From assembly GCA_964432415.1 (NCBI GenBank), contig CAYSNW010000013.1, positions 1-64,000 on the forward strand: a DNA stretch of 64,000 nt, read 5' to 3'. The stretch's first letter is position 1, and each line of letters opens with the position of its first letter. The notes under the pieces were generated by a model. That model saw only the letters and a list, made by a program, of their open reading frames with translations. It had not been told where the DNA came from and made no database searches. The position numbers were made by a program, and so were the translations under genes. Positions 25,392 to 32,895 of the stretch are shown one piece after another. Source of the stretch: JAFECT01 sp964432415. GTDB lineage: Bacteria > Pseudomonadota > Alphaproteobacteria > Caulobacterales > Caulobacteraceae.

Positions 25392-25910
25392 ATGTCCGTC
25401 ATTCGCGGCGCCGCGATCGCCCTGATCGCCTCCAGCGTCCTGGTTTCAGCCTGCGGCATGATGCCCGGCCACAAGCCCGACACCACCGCCACCGGAACCA
25501 AGGTCTACACCGCCGAGGACGCGGGCTCGAAGAAGGGCTGGTTCGGCCGCAAGTCCGTCAAGAGCGACGGCAAGTCCGAAAACGGCATCGGCGTGAACAG
25601 CTATCTGTGGCGCGCCAGCCTGGACACCCTGTCCTTCATGCCCCTGGCCTCGGCCGATCCCTGGGGCGGGGTGATCATCACCGACTGGTATTCCAACCCG
25701 GAAAAGCCGGACGAGCGCTTCAAGGCCACCGTCTACATCCTGGACACGCGCCTGCGCGCCGACGCGCTGAACGTGACCATCTCCAAGCAGGTGCGTGACG
25801 CCTCGGGCGGCTGGGTCGACGCCCAGGTGGCCGGCTCCACCGAGACGGACATGGAAAACACCATCCTGACCAAGGCGCGCCAGCTGCGCCTGGCCAACGC
25901 CGCCAACTGA
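25392..25910 (+). CDS. DUF3576 family lipoprotein
   Basis: A 172-residue protein with a lipobox at LVSAC (Cys 21). The diagnostic segment is GVNSYLWRASLDTLSFMPLA, followed by SADPWGGVIITDWYSNPEKP, the core of DUF3576; the end is a basic helix (NTILTKARQLRLANA). Members are conserved next to leuS in alphaproteobacteria, as here, and are likely outer-membrane lipoproteins. No biochemical role is established; proximity to lptE suggests an envelope biogenesis context, which is inference. Confidence 0.92.
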   Translation: MSVIRGAAIALIASSVLVSACGMMPGHKPDTTATGTKVYTAEDAGSKKGWFGRKSVKSDGKSENGIGVNSYLWRASLDTLSFMPLASADPWGGVIITDWYSNPEKPDERFKATVYILDTRLRADALNVTISKQVRDASGGWVDAQVAGSTETDMENTILTKARQLRLANAAN

Positions 25911-25916
25911 GTCCTG

Positions 25917-25938
25917 GCGGGCGCACCGAAGCGCCCGC
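25917..25938 (+). terminator. hairpin after the DUF3576 gene
   Basis: GCGGGCGC-accgaa-GCGCCCGC, perfect 8-bp stem, 6 bp after the stop; followed by GTTGGATTT, a poor U-tract. Confidence 0.5.
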
Positions 25939-25976
25939 GTTGGATTTCCACGGCTCGTAAGGCGGATTCCGCTTGG

Positions 25977-26001
25977 GTTTAGCGTGTTTCAGACGCTAAA
26001 C
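25977..26001 (+). promoter_or_regulatory. stem-loop immediately upstream of leuS start
   Basis: GTTTAGCGT-gtttcag-ACGCTAAAC: perfect 9-bp arms with a 7-base loop, ending 8 bp before the leuS ATG. It occupies the place of the ribosome binding site region, so it could be an RNA element or a DNA operator. Confidence 0.45.
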
Positions 26002-26009
26002 GCAGGCCT

Positions 26010-28595
26010 ATGGCCCGTTACAATCCTAAAGAGGTCGAGCCCCGGTGGCGCGCCGCCTGGGACGAGAAATCCGTCTTCCGCACCCGCACGCCCGAAGAGG
26101 CGGCCGGCAAGCCGAAGTACTATGTGCTCGAGATGTTTCCCTATCCGTCGGGAAACATCCACATGGGGCACGCCCGCAACTATGTGATGGGCGACGTGGT
26201 GGCGCGCTTCAAGCGCGCCCGCGGCTTCAATGTGCTGCATCCCATGGGCTGGGACGCCTTCGGCATGCCGGCGGAGAACGCCGCCATGGAGCGGGGCGTC
26301 CATCCCAAGGCCTGGACCTACGAGAACATCGCCGCCATGCGCGGCCAGCTGAAGCTGCTCGGCCTGTCGATCGACTGGGAGCGCGAGTTCGCCACCTGCG
26401 ATCCCGAGTACTACGGCCGCCAGCAGGCCTGGTTCCTGGACCTGTTCCGCCGCGGCCTGGTCTATCGCAAGGAGAGCGTGGTCAACTGGGATCCGGTCGA
26501 CCACACCGTGCTGGCCAACGAGCAGGTGATCGACGGGCGCGGCTGGCGCTCCGGCGCCCTGGTCGAAAAGCGCAAGCTGACCCAGTGGTTCTTCCGCATC
26601 ACCGACTACGCCGACGACCTGCTGGAGAGCCTCGAGACCCTGGACCGCTGGCCGGACAAGGTCCGGATCATGCAGGAAAACTGGATCGGCAAGTCGCGGG
26701 GCCTGAAGTTCCGCTTCGCCTTCGCCGGACAGGCGCCGGAGGGCTTCGAAGACGGCGTGGAGGTCTACACCACCCGCCCGGACACCCTCTATGGCGCAGG
26801 CTTCGTCGCCATCGCCCCCGACCATCCCCTGGCCGAGCGCCTGGCCGCGGCCGATCCGGCCGTCGCCGCCTTCGTCGCCGAGTGCCGGCGCGGCGGCACT
26901 TCGGAGGCCGAGATCGAGGCGGCCGAGAAGAAGGGCCGCGACACCGGGCTCCGGGTCGCCCACCCGTTCGATCCGGACTGGAAGCTGCCGATCTGGATCG
27001 CGAACTTCGTGCTGATGGACTACGGCACGGGCGCCATCTTCGGCTGTCCGGCGCACGACCAGCGCGACCTGGATTTTGCGCGCAAGTACGACCTGCCGGT
27101 GCGTCCGGTGGTGCTGCCGCCGCATATGGACGCCGCGGCGTTCAATGTTGATCGCGAGGCCTATACCGGCCCGGGAACCTTGTTCAATTCCGGGTTTCTG
27201 GATGGAATGGATGTTGATTCCGGGATCGAGGCGGCCATCGCTCGCGTCGAGTCCCAGGGCATGGGCGACGGCGCTACCGTCTACCGGCTGCGCGACTGGG
27301 GCGTGTCGCGCCAGCGCTACTGGGGCTGTCCGATCCCGGTCATCCACTGCGAGGCCTGCGGCGCGGTTCCGGTCCCGACCGGGCAGTTGCCGGTCGCCCT
27401 GCCGGAGGATGTGACCTTCGACAAGCCGGGCAATCCGCTGCTGCGCCACCCGACCTGGCGGCATGTGAAGTGCCCGTCCTGCGCCGGCCCGGCCGAGCGC
27501 GAGACCGATACGCTCGACACCTTCGTCGACAGCTCCTGGTATTTCGCCCGCTTCGCCGCCCCCCATGCCGAGGCGCCGATCGACAAGGCCGCAGCCGACT
27601 ACTGGCTGCCGGTGGACCAGTACATTGGCGGGGTCGAGCACGCGGTCCTGCACCTGCTCTATGCCCGCTTCATCTCCCGCGCCCTGACCGACGCGGGCGA
27701 CATGGGGGTGCGCGAGCCGTTCGCGGGCCTGTTCACCCAAGGCATGGTCACCCACGAAACCTATCGGGTGCCCGGCGACCCCAAGGGTTGGGTCGAGCCG
27801 ACCGACGTGGCGCTGGAAAACGAGGCAGGCAGACGCTCGGCGAAGCGGATCTCCACCGGCGAAGCCCTGGAGATCGGCGACATCGAGAAGATGTCCAAGT
27901 CCAAAAAGAACGTCGTGGCGCCCGAGGAAATCCTGGACGCCTACGGGGTGGACGCAGGGCGGCTCTTCGTCCTGTCCGACTCCCCGCCCGAACGCGACGT
28001 ACAGTGGACCCCCGGCGGGGTCGAGGGCGCCTGGCGCTTCGTCAACCGGGTCTGGGCGGAGTTCGAAGCCCTGGACGGCGCCGACCGGCCGCCCGCCGAT
28101 CCGGCGGCGGCTGACGCCCTGGCGCGCGCCACCCACAAGGCGATCAAGGCGGTCACCGAAGGGTTCGAAGGCTTCCGCTTCAACTCGGCGATCGCGCGGC
28201 TGTACGAATTCGTCAATACAATCAAAGGCTCCGACGTCACCAAGACCGGTACGGCGGCGCGCCGCGAAGCTCTGTCGGCCCTGGCCCGTCTGGTCGCCCC
28301 GATCGTGCCGCACCTGGCGGAGGAGTGCTGGCAGGCGCTCGGCGGGGGCGGCATGGCGGTCGACGCCCCCTGGCCGACCTTCGATCCGGCCCTGTCGGCC
28401 GACGAGATGCTGACCCTGCCGGTGCAGATCAACGGCAAGCGCCGCGGCGAGGTGGTGGTCAAGCCCGGCCTCGACAACGCCGAGGTGGAAAAGATCGCGC
28501 TTTCGGACGACAATGTGCGGCGCCACCTGGAAAACCAGACGGTGCGCAAGGTGATCGTGGTCAAGGACCGCATCGTCAACATCGTGGCTGGATGA
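26010..28595 (+). CDS. leuS: leucyl-tRNA synthetase
   Basis: An 861-residue class I synthetase of normal length that charges tRNA(Leu). The ATP-binding HIGH motif appears as HMGH in PYPSGNIHMGHARN at about residue 50; KMSKS is exact at about residue 627 (IEKMSKSKKN); the CP1 editing domain spans about 220-420 with the TTRPDTLYGA block and the aspartate-bearing YGTGAIFGCPAHDQRD. The C-terminal anticodon-binding domain ends at IVNIVAG. The stop overlaps lptE by 4 bp. Confidence 0.98.
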   Translation: MARYNPKEVEPRWRAAWDEKSVFRTRTPEEAAGKPKYYVLEMFPYPSGNIHMGHARNYVMGDVVARFKRARGFNVLHPMGWDAFGMPAENAAMERGVHPKAWTYENIAAMRGQLKLLGLSIDWEREFATCDPEYYGRQQAWFLDLFRRGLVYRKESVVNWDPVDHTVLANEQVIDGRGWRSGALVEKRKLTQWFFRITDYADDLLESLETLDRWPDKVRIMQENWIGKSRGLKFRFAFAGQAPEGFEDGVEVYTTRPDTLYGAGFVAIAPDHPLAERLAAADPAVAAFVAECRRGGTSEAEIEAAEKKGRDTGLRVAHPFDPDWKLPIWIANFVLMDYGTGAIFGCPAHDQRDLDFARKYDLPVRPVVLPPHMDAAAFNVDREAYTGPGTLFNSGFLDGMDVDSGIEAAIARVESQGMGDGATVYRLRDWGVSRQRYWGCPIPVIHCEACGAVPVPTGQLPVALPEDVTFDKPGNPLLRHPTWRHVKCPSCAGPAERETDTLDTFVDSSWYFARFAAPHAEAPIDKAAADYWLPVDQYIGGVEHAVLHLLYARFISRALTDAGDMGVREPFAGLFTQGMVTHETYRVPGDPKGWVEPTDVALENEAGRRSAKRISTGEALEIGDIEKMSKSKKNVVAPEEILDAYGVDAGRLFVLSDSPPERDVQWTPGGVEGAWRFVNRVWAEFEALDGADRPPADPAAADALARATHKAIKAVTEGFEGFRFNSAIARLYEFVNTIKGSDVTKTGTAARREALSALARLVAPIVPHLAEECWQALGGGGMAVDAPWPTFDPALSADEMLTLPVQINGKRRGEVVVKPGLDNAEVEKIALSDDNVRRHLENQTVRKVIVVKDRIVNIVAG

Positions 28596-29092
28596 ACGAG
28601 ATGACCCGCCCTCCCCTCAAGGCCATGGCCGCGGCCCTGCTGCTGCCCCTGATCGGCGGCTGCGGGTTCACGCCGCTCTATGCGCAACCCACTGTCGGCG
28701 CAGGACTTTCCGGCGTTTCGCTGGAAACCCCCGACACCCGCACCGGCTATCTGCTGCGCGAACAGCTGACCGATGCGCTGGGCCTGAAATCCGGCGCCCC
28801 GGCGCAGTACCGGCTGAAGGTCCAGGTCAGCGAACGGCGCCGTCCGCGCGGCCTCAATCCGGACGACACGGCCACGCGCTATGAGCTGCGGCTCGACGTC
28901 TCCTACACCCTGACCGAAATCAACGGCGGCAAGGTGCTGCTGAAGAAGACCCGCCCGGTGTTCGTCAGCGACAACCAGACCCAGGAGCCCTACGCCAATA
29001 TCGCGGCCCAGCAAGACAGCCAGCTGCGCGCGGCCACCGAAGCGGCGCAGATGATCAAGACCGACGTGGCCCTGGCCGTCTCCGGACAATGA
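28592..29092 (+). CDS. lptE: LPS assembly lipoprotein LptE
   Basis: A 166-residue lipoprotein with a lipobox at LIGGC (Cys 24), followed by GFTPLYA, the typical LptE start. The rest contains the domain strands YLLREQLTDALG, YRLKVQVSERR and TRYELRLDVSYTL. LptE plugs and helps assemble the LptD barrel for LPS export. It overlaps leuS (4 bp) and holA (ATGA, 4 bp), the canonical leuS-lptE-holA order of proteobacteria. Confidence 0.93.
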   Translation: MNEMTRPPLKAMAAALLLPLIGGCGFTPLYAQPTVGAGLSGVSLETPDTRTGYLLREQLTDALGLKSGAPAQYRLKVQVSERRRPRGLNPDDTATRYELRLDVSYTLTEINGGKVLLKKTRPVFVSDNQTQEPYANIAAQQDSQLRAATEAAQMIKTDVALAVSGQ

Positions 29093-30141
29093 TCCTTTCC
29101 AAGCGGCCGGAGGTCGAGCGGTTCCTGGCCCGGCCGGACCCGGCGATCCGCGCCGTGCTGATCCACGGCCGCGACCGGGGCGCGGTGCGCGAACGCGCCG
29201 ACCAGATCGCCGGCAAGATCAGCCAGACCCCGGACGATCCGTTCGACGTCGCCGTCCTGACCGAGGTGGACGTGGCGGGCGATCCGGCACGGCTGGAAGG
29301 TGAGTTGCAGGCCCTGTCGATGATGGGCGGCAAGCGGCTGGTCCGGCTCCGGCTCTCTGCCGAAAAGTCCGCGGTGGACAAGGCGGCGGCCGAGGCCCTG
29401 CAGCGTCACGCCGACGGCGAGCTCAATCCGGACGCCTTCTTCCTGATCGAGGCCGGGGCGCTCGGGCGCGAGTCGGCCCTGCGCAAGGCGGCGGAGAAGG
29501 CCGGCGCCTGCGCCGCCATCCCCGTCTATGAGGACGAGACCGGCGACATCATCCGCATGATCCGCGAGGGCCTGGCCAAGGATCAGGTCAGCCTGACGGC
29601 GGAGGCCATGCAGGTCTTCGCCGCGCGCCTGCCCAAGGAGCGCGGCGTCGCCCGCGCCGAGATCGAGCGGCTGGCCCTGTTCCTCGGCCCCGGCAGCGGA
29701 CGCACCGCCGGACCGGCCGAGCTGGAGGACCATCTTGGCGTCGAGCCCGAGGCTTCACTGTCCGACGCGGCGGTCGACGCCTTCGGCGGCCGCGGCGCCC
29801 TGGCCCAGTCCGCCCTGCGCCGCGCCTTCTCGGAAGGCGAGAGCGGCCCCGGCGCCGTGCGCGCCACCGGCTTCCATCTCGGACGGCTGCGCCGGGTGCT
29901 GACGCTCGCCAAGTCCGGCGCCGACATGAAGGAGGCCGCCAAGGCCGCCGGGGTGTTCTGGAAACAGGAGCGCGAGTTCCTGCGCCAGGCCCACGCCTGG
30001 TCGCTGCACGAGCTCGACCGCATCCAGCCCGACGTGCTTGAGGCCGACCGCGCCTGCAAAACCTCCGGCTCGCCGGACGCCCTGATCGCCGAGCGGCTGA
30101 TGCTGTCCATCGCCCAGCGCGCGCGACGCCTCGGCCTCTAG
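29089..30141 (+). CDS. holA: DNA polymerase III subunit delta
   Basis: A 350-residue clamp-loader subunit. The N-terminus (RAVLIHGRDRGAVRERAD), the central MMGGKRLVRLR and the C-terminal lid/collar domain (FHLGRLRRVLTLAKSGADM; VFWKQEREFLRQAHAW; LDRIQPDVLEADRACKT) match HolA. Delta opens the sliding clamp as part of the gamma/tau complex. The gene ends the leuS-lptE-holA operon; a large inverted repeat follows 9 bp later. Confidence 0.94.
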   Translation: MILSKRPEVERFLARPDPAIRAVLIHGRDRGAVRERADQIAGKISQTPDDPFDVAVLTEVDVAGDPARLEGELQALSMMGGKRLVRLRLSAEKSAVDKAAAEALQRHADGELNPDAFFLIEAGALGRESALRKAAEKAGACAAIPVYEDETGDIIRMIREGLAKDQVSLTAEAMQVFAARLPKERGVARAEIERLALFLGPGSGRTAGPAELEDHLGVEPEASLSDAAVDAFGGRGALAQSALRRAFSEGESGPGAVRATGFHLGRLRRVLTLAKSGADMKEAAKAAGVFWKQEREFLRQAHAWSLHELDRIQPDVLEADRACKTSGSPDALIAERLMLSIAQRARRLGL

Positions 30142-30149
30142 ATCGGCGC

Positions 30150-30214
30150 CGAAAATCCGCGGCCTCTCAGCCGCGCGAGGCCCTGCCCGGATACGGCGCC
30201 TGCGCGGATTTTCG
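30150..30214. repeat. nested inverted repeat between holA and a small membrane gene
   Basis: Outer arms CGAAAATCCGCG (30150-30161) and CGCGGATTTTCG (30203-30214) are perfect 12-bp complements; an alternative inner stem CGCGGC/GCCGCG (30158-30163, 30170-30175) competes with the left arm. Being between convergent genes, it may terminate both. Confidence 0.55.
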
Positions 30215-30227
30215 CGACAGAGCGAAT

Positions 30228-30488
30228 TTACTTTTCGGAGCTTTGATTTCTAAGGGATTTTGGCGTCGTCTTGCTGCGGTCCGACAGGCCGATGGTCAGC
30301 GCCGTGAGAAAATCCACGATCAGCATGGCCACAAAGGTCGCTGCGAACCATCCGAGGCCGGTGACGACCAGCTCGCCCACCGATGCGGCGGCGCCGGCGC
30401 GATGGGAGGCCGACCAGACCATCCAGCTCGCGACCACCACGCCGAGGCCGACCGCCCAGGTCAGCGACTTGCGAAGTTTCGGGCTCAT
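30228..30488 (-). CDS. small hypothetical membrane protein
   Basis: An 86-residue protein from ATG 30488 (MSPKLRKSLTWAVG). Two hydrophobic segments lie at about residues 10-28 and 40-68, with a short charged C-terminus (SDRSKTTPKSLRNQSSEK). I do not recognise it. It begins 2 bp after the parB stop and on the same strand, so it is likely expressed with parAB. Its codon use towards the 3' end is less GC-rich than its neighbours. Confidence 0.6.
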   Translation of the reverse strand: MSPKLRKSLTWAVGLGVVVASWMVWSASHRAGAAASVGELVVTGLGWFAATFVAMLIVDFLTALTIGLSDRSKTTPKSLRNQSSEK

Positions 30489-30490
30489 GC

Positions 30491-31390
30491 TCAATGCCGC
30501 ATCAGCCGGCGGCAGAGATCGTCGAGCTGCTCGAGGCTCTCGTAGACCACCGTCAGTCGCCCGGTCCCGCCGCGGTCGTCGAGCTGGACCTTCAGGCCGA
30601 GCACATCGGCCAGGTCCTGCTCCAGCGCCTGGGTGTCGGCGTTCTTCTCACCGCCGCCGCGCGCGGCGCCGCTCGGGCGTTTGGTGCGTCCCGCGACTTG
30701 GCGCGCCAGGGCCTCGGTCTGGCGTACGCTCAGGCCCTGGGCGATGACCCGCTCGGCCAGGGCCGTCGGATCCGGCGCCGTGGCCAGCGCCCGCGCGTGG
30801 CCAGCGGACAGTTCGCCCGACATCAGCCGCTCGCGCACCCCTTCGGGCAGGGCCAGCAGGCGAAGGGTGTTGGCCACGTGGCTGCGGCTCTTGCCCACCA
30901 CCTGGGCCACCGCATCCTGGGTGCGCTCGAAGCGCTCCATCAGCGACTGGTAGGCCTGGGCCTCTTCCAGGGCGTTGAGGTCGGCGCGCTGGACGTTCTC
31001 GACGATGGCGATCTCGAGCACCTCGACGTCGTCGAGGTCCCGGATCAGCACCGGCACGGCGCGCAGACCCGCGCGCTGGGCGGCGCGCCAACGGCGCTCG
31101 CCGGCGACGATCTGGTATTCGCCCGCGTGGTCCGGCGCGGCGCGGACCAGGATCGGCTGCAGCACGCCCTTCTCGCGGATCGAGTTGGCCAGGTCGTTGA
31201 TGTCGGCTTCGGGGAACTGCTTGCGCGGCTGGTCCGGGTTGCGCCGGATCAGCTCGATCGGAACCTCGTGGGCGCCCAGGGCCGAACGGGCCGCGACCGC
31301 CGAGGGTTCGTCCCCCACCGGCGCCTCGGCCGCCGCCTCGCCCAGCAGGGCCGACAGACCCCGGCCCAATCCCCTGTGTCGTTCGCTCAT
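30491..31390 (-). CDS. parB: chromosome partitioning protein ParB
   Basis: A 299-residue ParB/Spo0J protein. Starts MSERHRGLGRGLSALLGE; the N-terminal CTPase domain has GERRWRA at residues 97-103; the helix-turn-helix domain follows (TQDAVAQVVGKSRSHVANTLRLL) and then the linker and C-terminal dimerisation region. It binds parS, loads onto DNA as a CTP-dependent clamp, and in Caulobacter connects origins to the pole. Two parS sites lie 3.5 and 6.2 kb away. It follows parA by 28 bp. Confidence 0.97.
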   Translation of the reverse strand: MSERHRGLGRGLSALLGEAAAEAPVGDEPSAVAARSALGAHEVPIELIRRNPDQPRKQFPEADINDLANSIREKGVLQPILVRAAPDHAGEYQIVAGERRWRAAQRAGLRAVPVLIRDLDDVEVLEIAIVENVQRADLNALEEAQAYQSLMERFERTQDAVAQVVGKSRSHVANTLRLLALPEGVRERLMSGELSAGHARALATAPDPTALAERVIAQGLSVRQTEALARQVAGRTKRPSGAARGGGEKNADTQALEQDLADVLGLKVQLDDRGGTGRLTVVYESLEQLDDLCRRLMRH

Positions 31391-31418
31391 CTCGATATTC
31401 GCCTTATGTCACAGGGTT

Positions 31419-32231
31419 TCAGGCGGCCGCGAGCCGGGCGCGCTCGCGCGCCACCAGCTCCCGGGCCAGGCTCAGGTAGGCCTGGCTGCCCAGGCATTTC
31501 AGGTCGTAGATCAGAACCGGCTTGCCGAAGGACGGCGCCTCGGAGACCCGCACGTTGCGGGGGATGATGGTGTCGTAAACCTTGTCGCCGAAATGGGCGC
31601 GCACGTCGGCGGCCACCTGGGCGGACAGGGAATTGCGCCGGTCATACATGGTCAGCACCACGCCCTGGATTTCCAGCCGGGGGTTCAGGCTGGAGCGCAC
31701 CAGCTCGATGGTGCGCATCAGCTGGGTCAGGCCCTCCAGGGCGAAGAACTCGCACTGTAGCGGGACCAGCACCGCGTCGGCCGCGCACATGGCGTTGACA
31801 GTCAACAGGTTGAGTGATGGCGGGCAATCAATCAATATATAGGTAAAGCCCGGGTGCGACCGGTCCGACCGCATGAATTCCACGGCGTCGCGCAGGCGGA
31901 AGGAGCGCCGGTCGGCCTGGCTGAGCTCGATCTCGATGCCGGACAGGTCGGCGTCGGCGGGCACGATGGACAGCCCCGGCACGGCGGTGTCGACCGAGCA
32001 GGCGGCCAGGCCCGCGCCGTCGACGATCACGTCATAGATGGTGGTCCGGCGCGCCGAGCGCGGCACGCCGAGGCCCGTGGAGGCGTTGCCCTGTGGATCC
32101 ATGTCCACGATCAGGACGCGCTCGCCCACCGCGGCCAGCGCCGTGCCCAGGTTGATGGCCGTCGTGGTCTTGCCCACCCCGCCCTTCTGGTTGGCGACCG
32201 CCAGGACGCGCAAGGGCCGTTCATCGTGCAC
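31419..32231 (-). CDS. parA: chromosome partitioning ATPase ParA
   Basis: A 270-residue ParA/Soj ATPase. The start is GTG 32231, followed directly by LRVLAVANQKGGVGKTTTA with the deviant Walker A KGGVGKTT at residues 16-23; DMDPQGNASTGLG is the A' region and YILIDCPPSLNLLT the Walker B. It forms the DNA-bound gradient that pulls ParB-parS complexes. Its start lies inside the 3' end of rsmG (11 bp overlap), so the genes are co-translated. Confidence 0.97.
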   Translation of the reverse strand: MHDERPLRVLAVANQKGGVGKTTTAINLGTALAAVGERVLIVDMDPQGNASTGLGVPRSARRTTIYDVIVDGAGLAACSVDTAVPGLSIVPADADLSGIEIELSQADRRSFRLRDAVEFMRSDRSHPGFTYILIDCPPSLNLLTVNAMCAADAVLVPLQCEFFALEGLTQLMRTIELVRSSLNPRLEIQGVVLTMYDRRNSLSAQVAADVRAHFGDKVYDTIIPRNVRVSEAPSFGKPVLIYDLKCLGSQAYLSLARELVARERARLAAA

Positions 32232-32895
32232 GGGAAAGTCTCCGGATGCGGACCACGCGACCGCGCGGGTCGCTGGCGGAAGGATAGAGATCGGCGTCGA
32301 AGCGCCAGGACCTGCGGGCGTCCTCGATCTCGGCCGCCACGCTCTCGCCCTTGAGGAAAAGGCCCATGGCGCCGAGGCGGAACCAGGGTTCGGCGAAGCC
32401 CAGCAGCCGGGTCATGGGCGCGCAGGCCCGTGCGGTGACCACCTCGACCGGGATTTTCAGGCTCTCGGCGCGCTCGGCGTGGACTTCGGCAGGCAGATCG
32501 AGGGCGGAGACTACCTCGCTCAGGAAGCGGCAGCGCTTCTGCAGGCTGTCGACCAGATGGATGCAGGCGCCCGGTGTATCCTTGAGCAGGATGGCCAGGA
32601 CCACGCCCGGAAAACCGGCGCCGGCGCCGAGATCGGCCCAGATCCGGGCCTCCGGGGCGAACTTCAGCAGCTGGGCGCTGTCCTGGGCGTGGCGGGACCA
32701 GAACTGGGGCAGGGTGGCCGGCCCGACCAGGTTCATTACCGCGTTGGTCTCGGCCACCATGACCCGGAATCGCTCCAGATCGTCCATCCGGGCGTCCGAC
32801 ACGGCGAAATCGCGGGCGAAGTCCTGCGCGCCGTAGTCGGCCAGGGTGTCCAGCGGCGCGGGTTCAGGCCGCACGGGCGCCAAACCTGCGGACAT
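32221..32895 (-). CDS. rsmG: 16S rRNA (guanine-527-N7)-methyltransferase
   Basis: A 224-residue SAM-dependent methyltransferase (GidB). The SAM motif is WADLGAGAGFPGVVLAILL, followed by HLVDSLQKRCRFL; TNAVMNLVG in the N-terminal helices and the VVTARACAPM strand are also typical. It methylates G527 of 16S rRNA, and loss gives low-level streptomycin resistance in other bacteria. Overlaps mnmG by 32 bp and parA by 11 bp, within the gidAB-parAB operon. Confidence 0.95.
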   Translation of the reverse strand: MSAGLAPVRPEPAPLDTLADYGAQDFARDFAVSDARMDDLERFRVMVAETNAVMNLVGPATLPQFWSRHAQDSAQLLKFAPEARIWADLGAGAGFPGVVLAILLKDTPGACIHLVDSLQKRCRFLSEVVSALDLPAEVHAERAESLKIPVEVVTARACAPMTRLLGFAEPWFRLGAMGLFLKGESVAAEIEDARRSWRFDADLYPSASDPRGRVVRIRRLSRAR

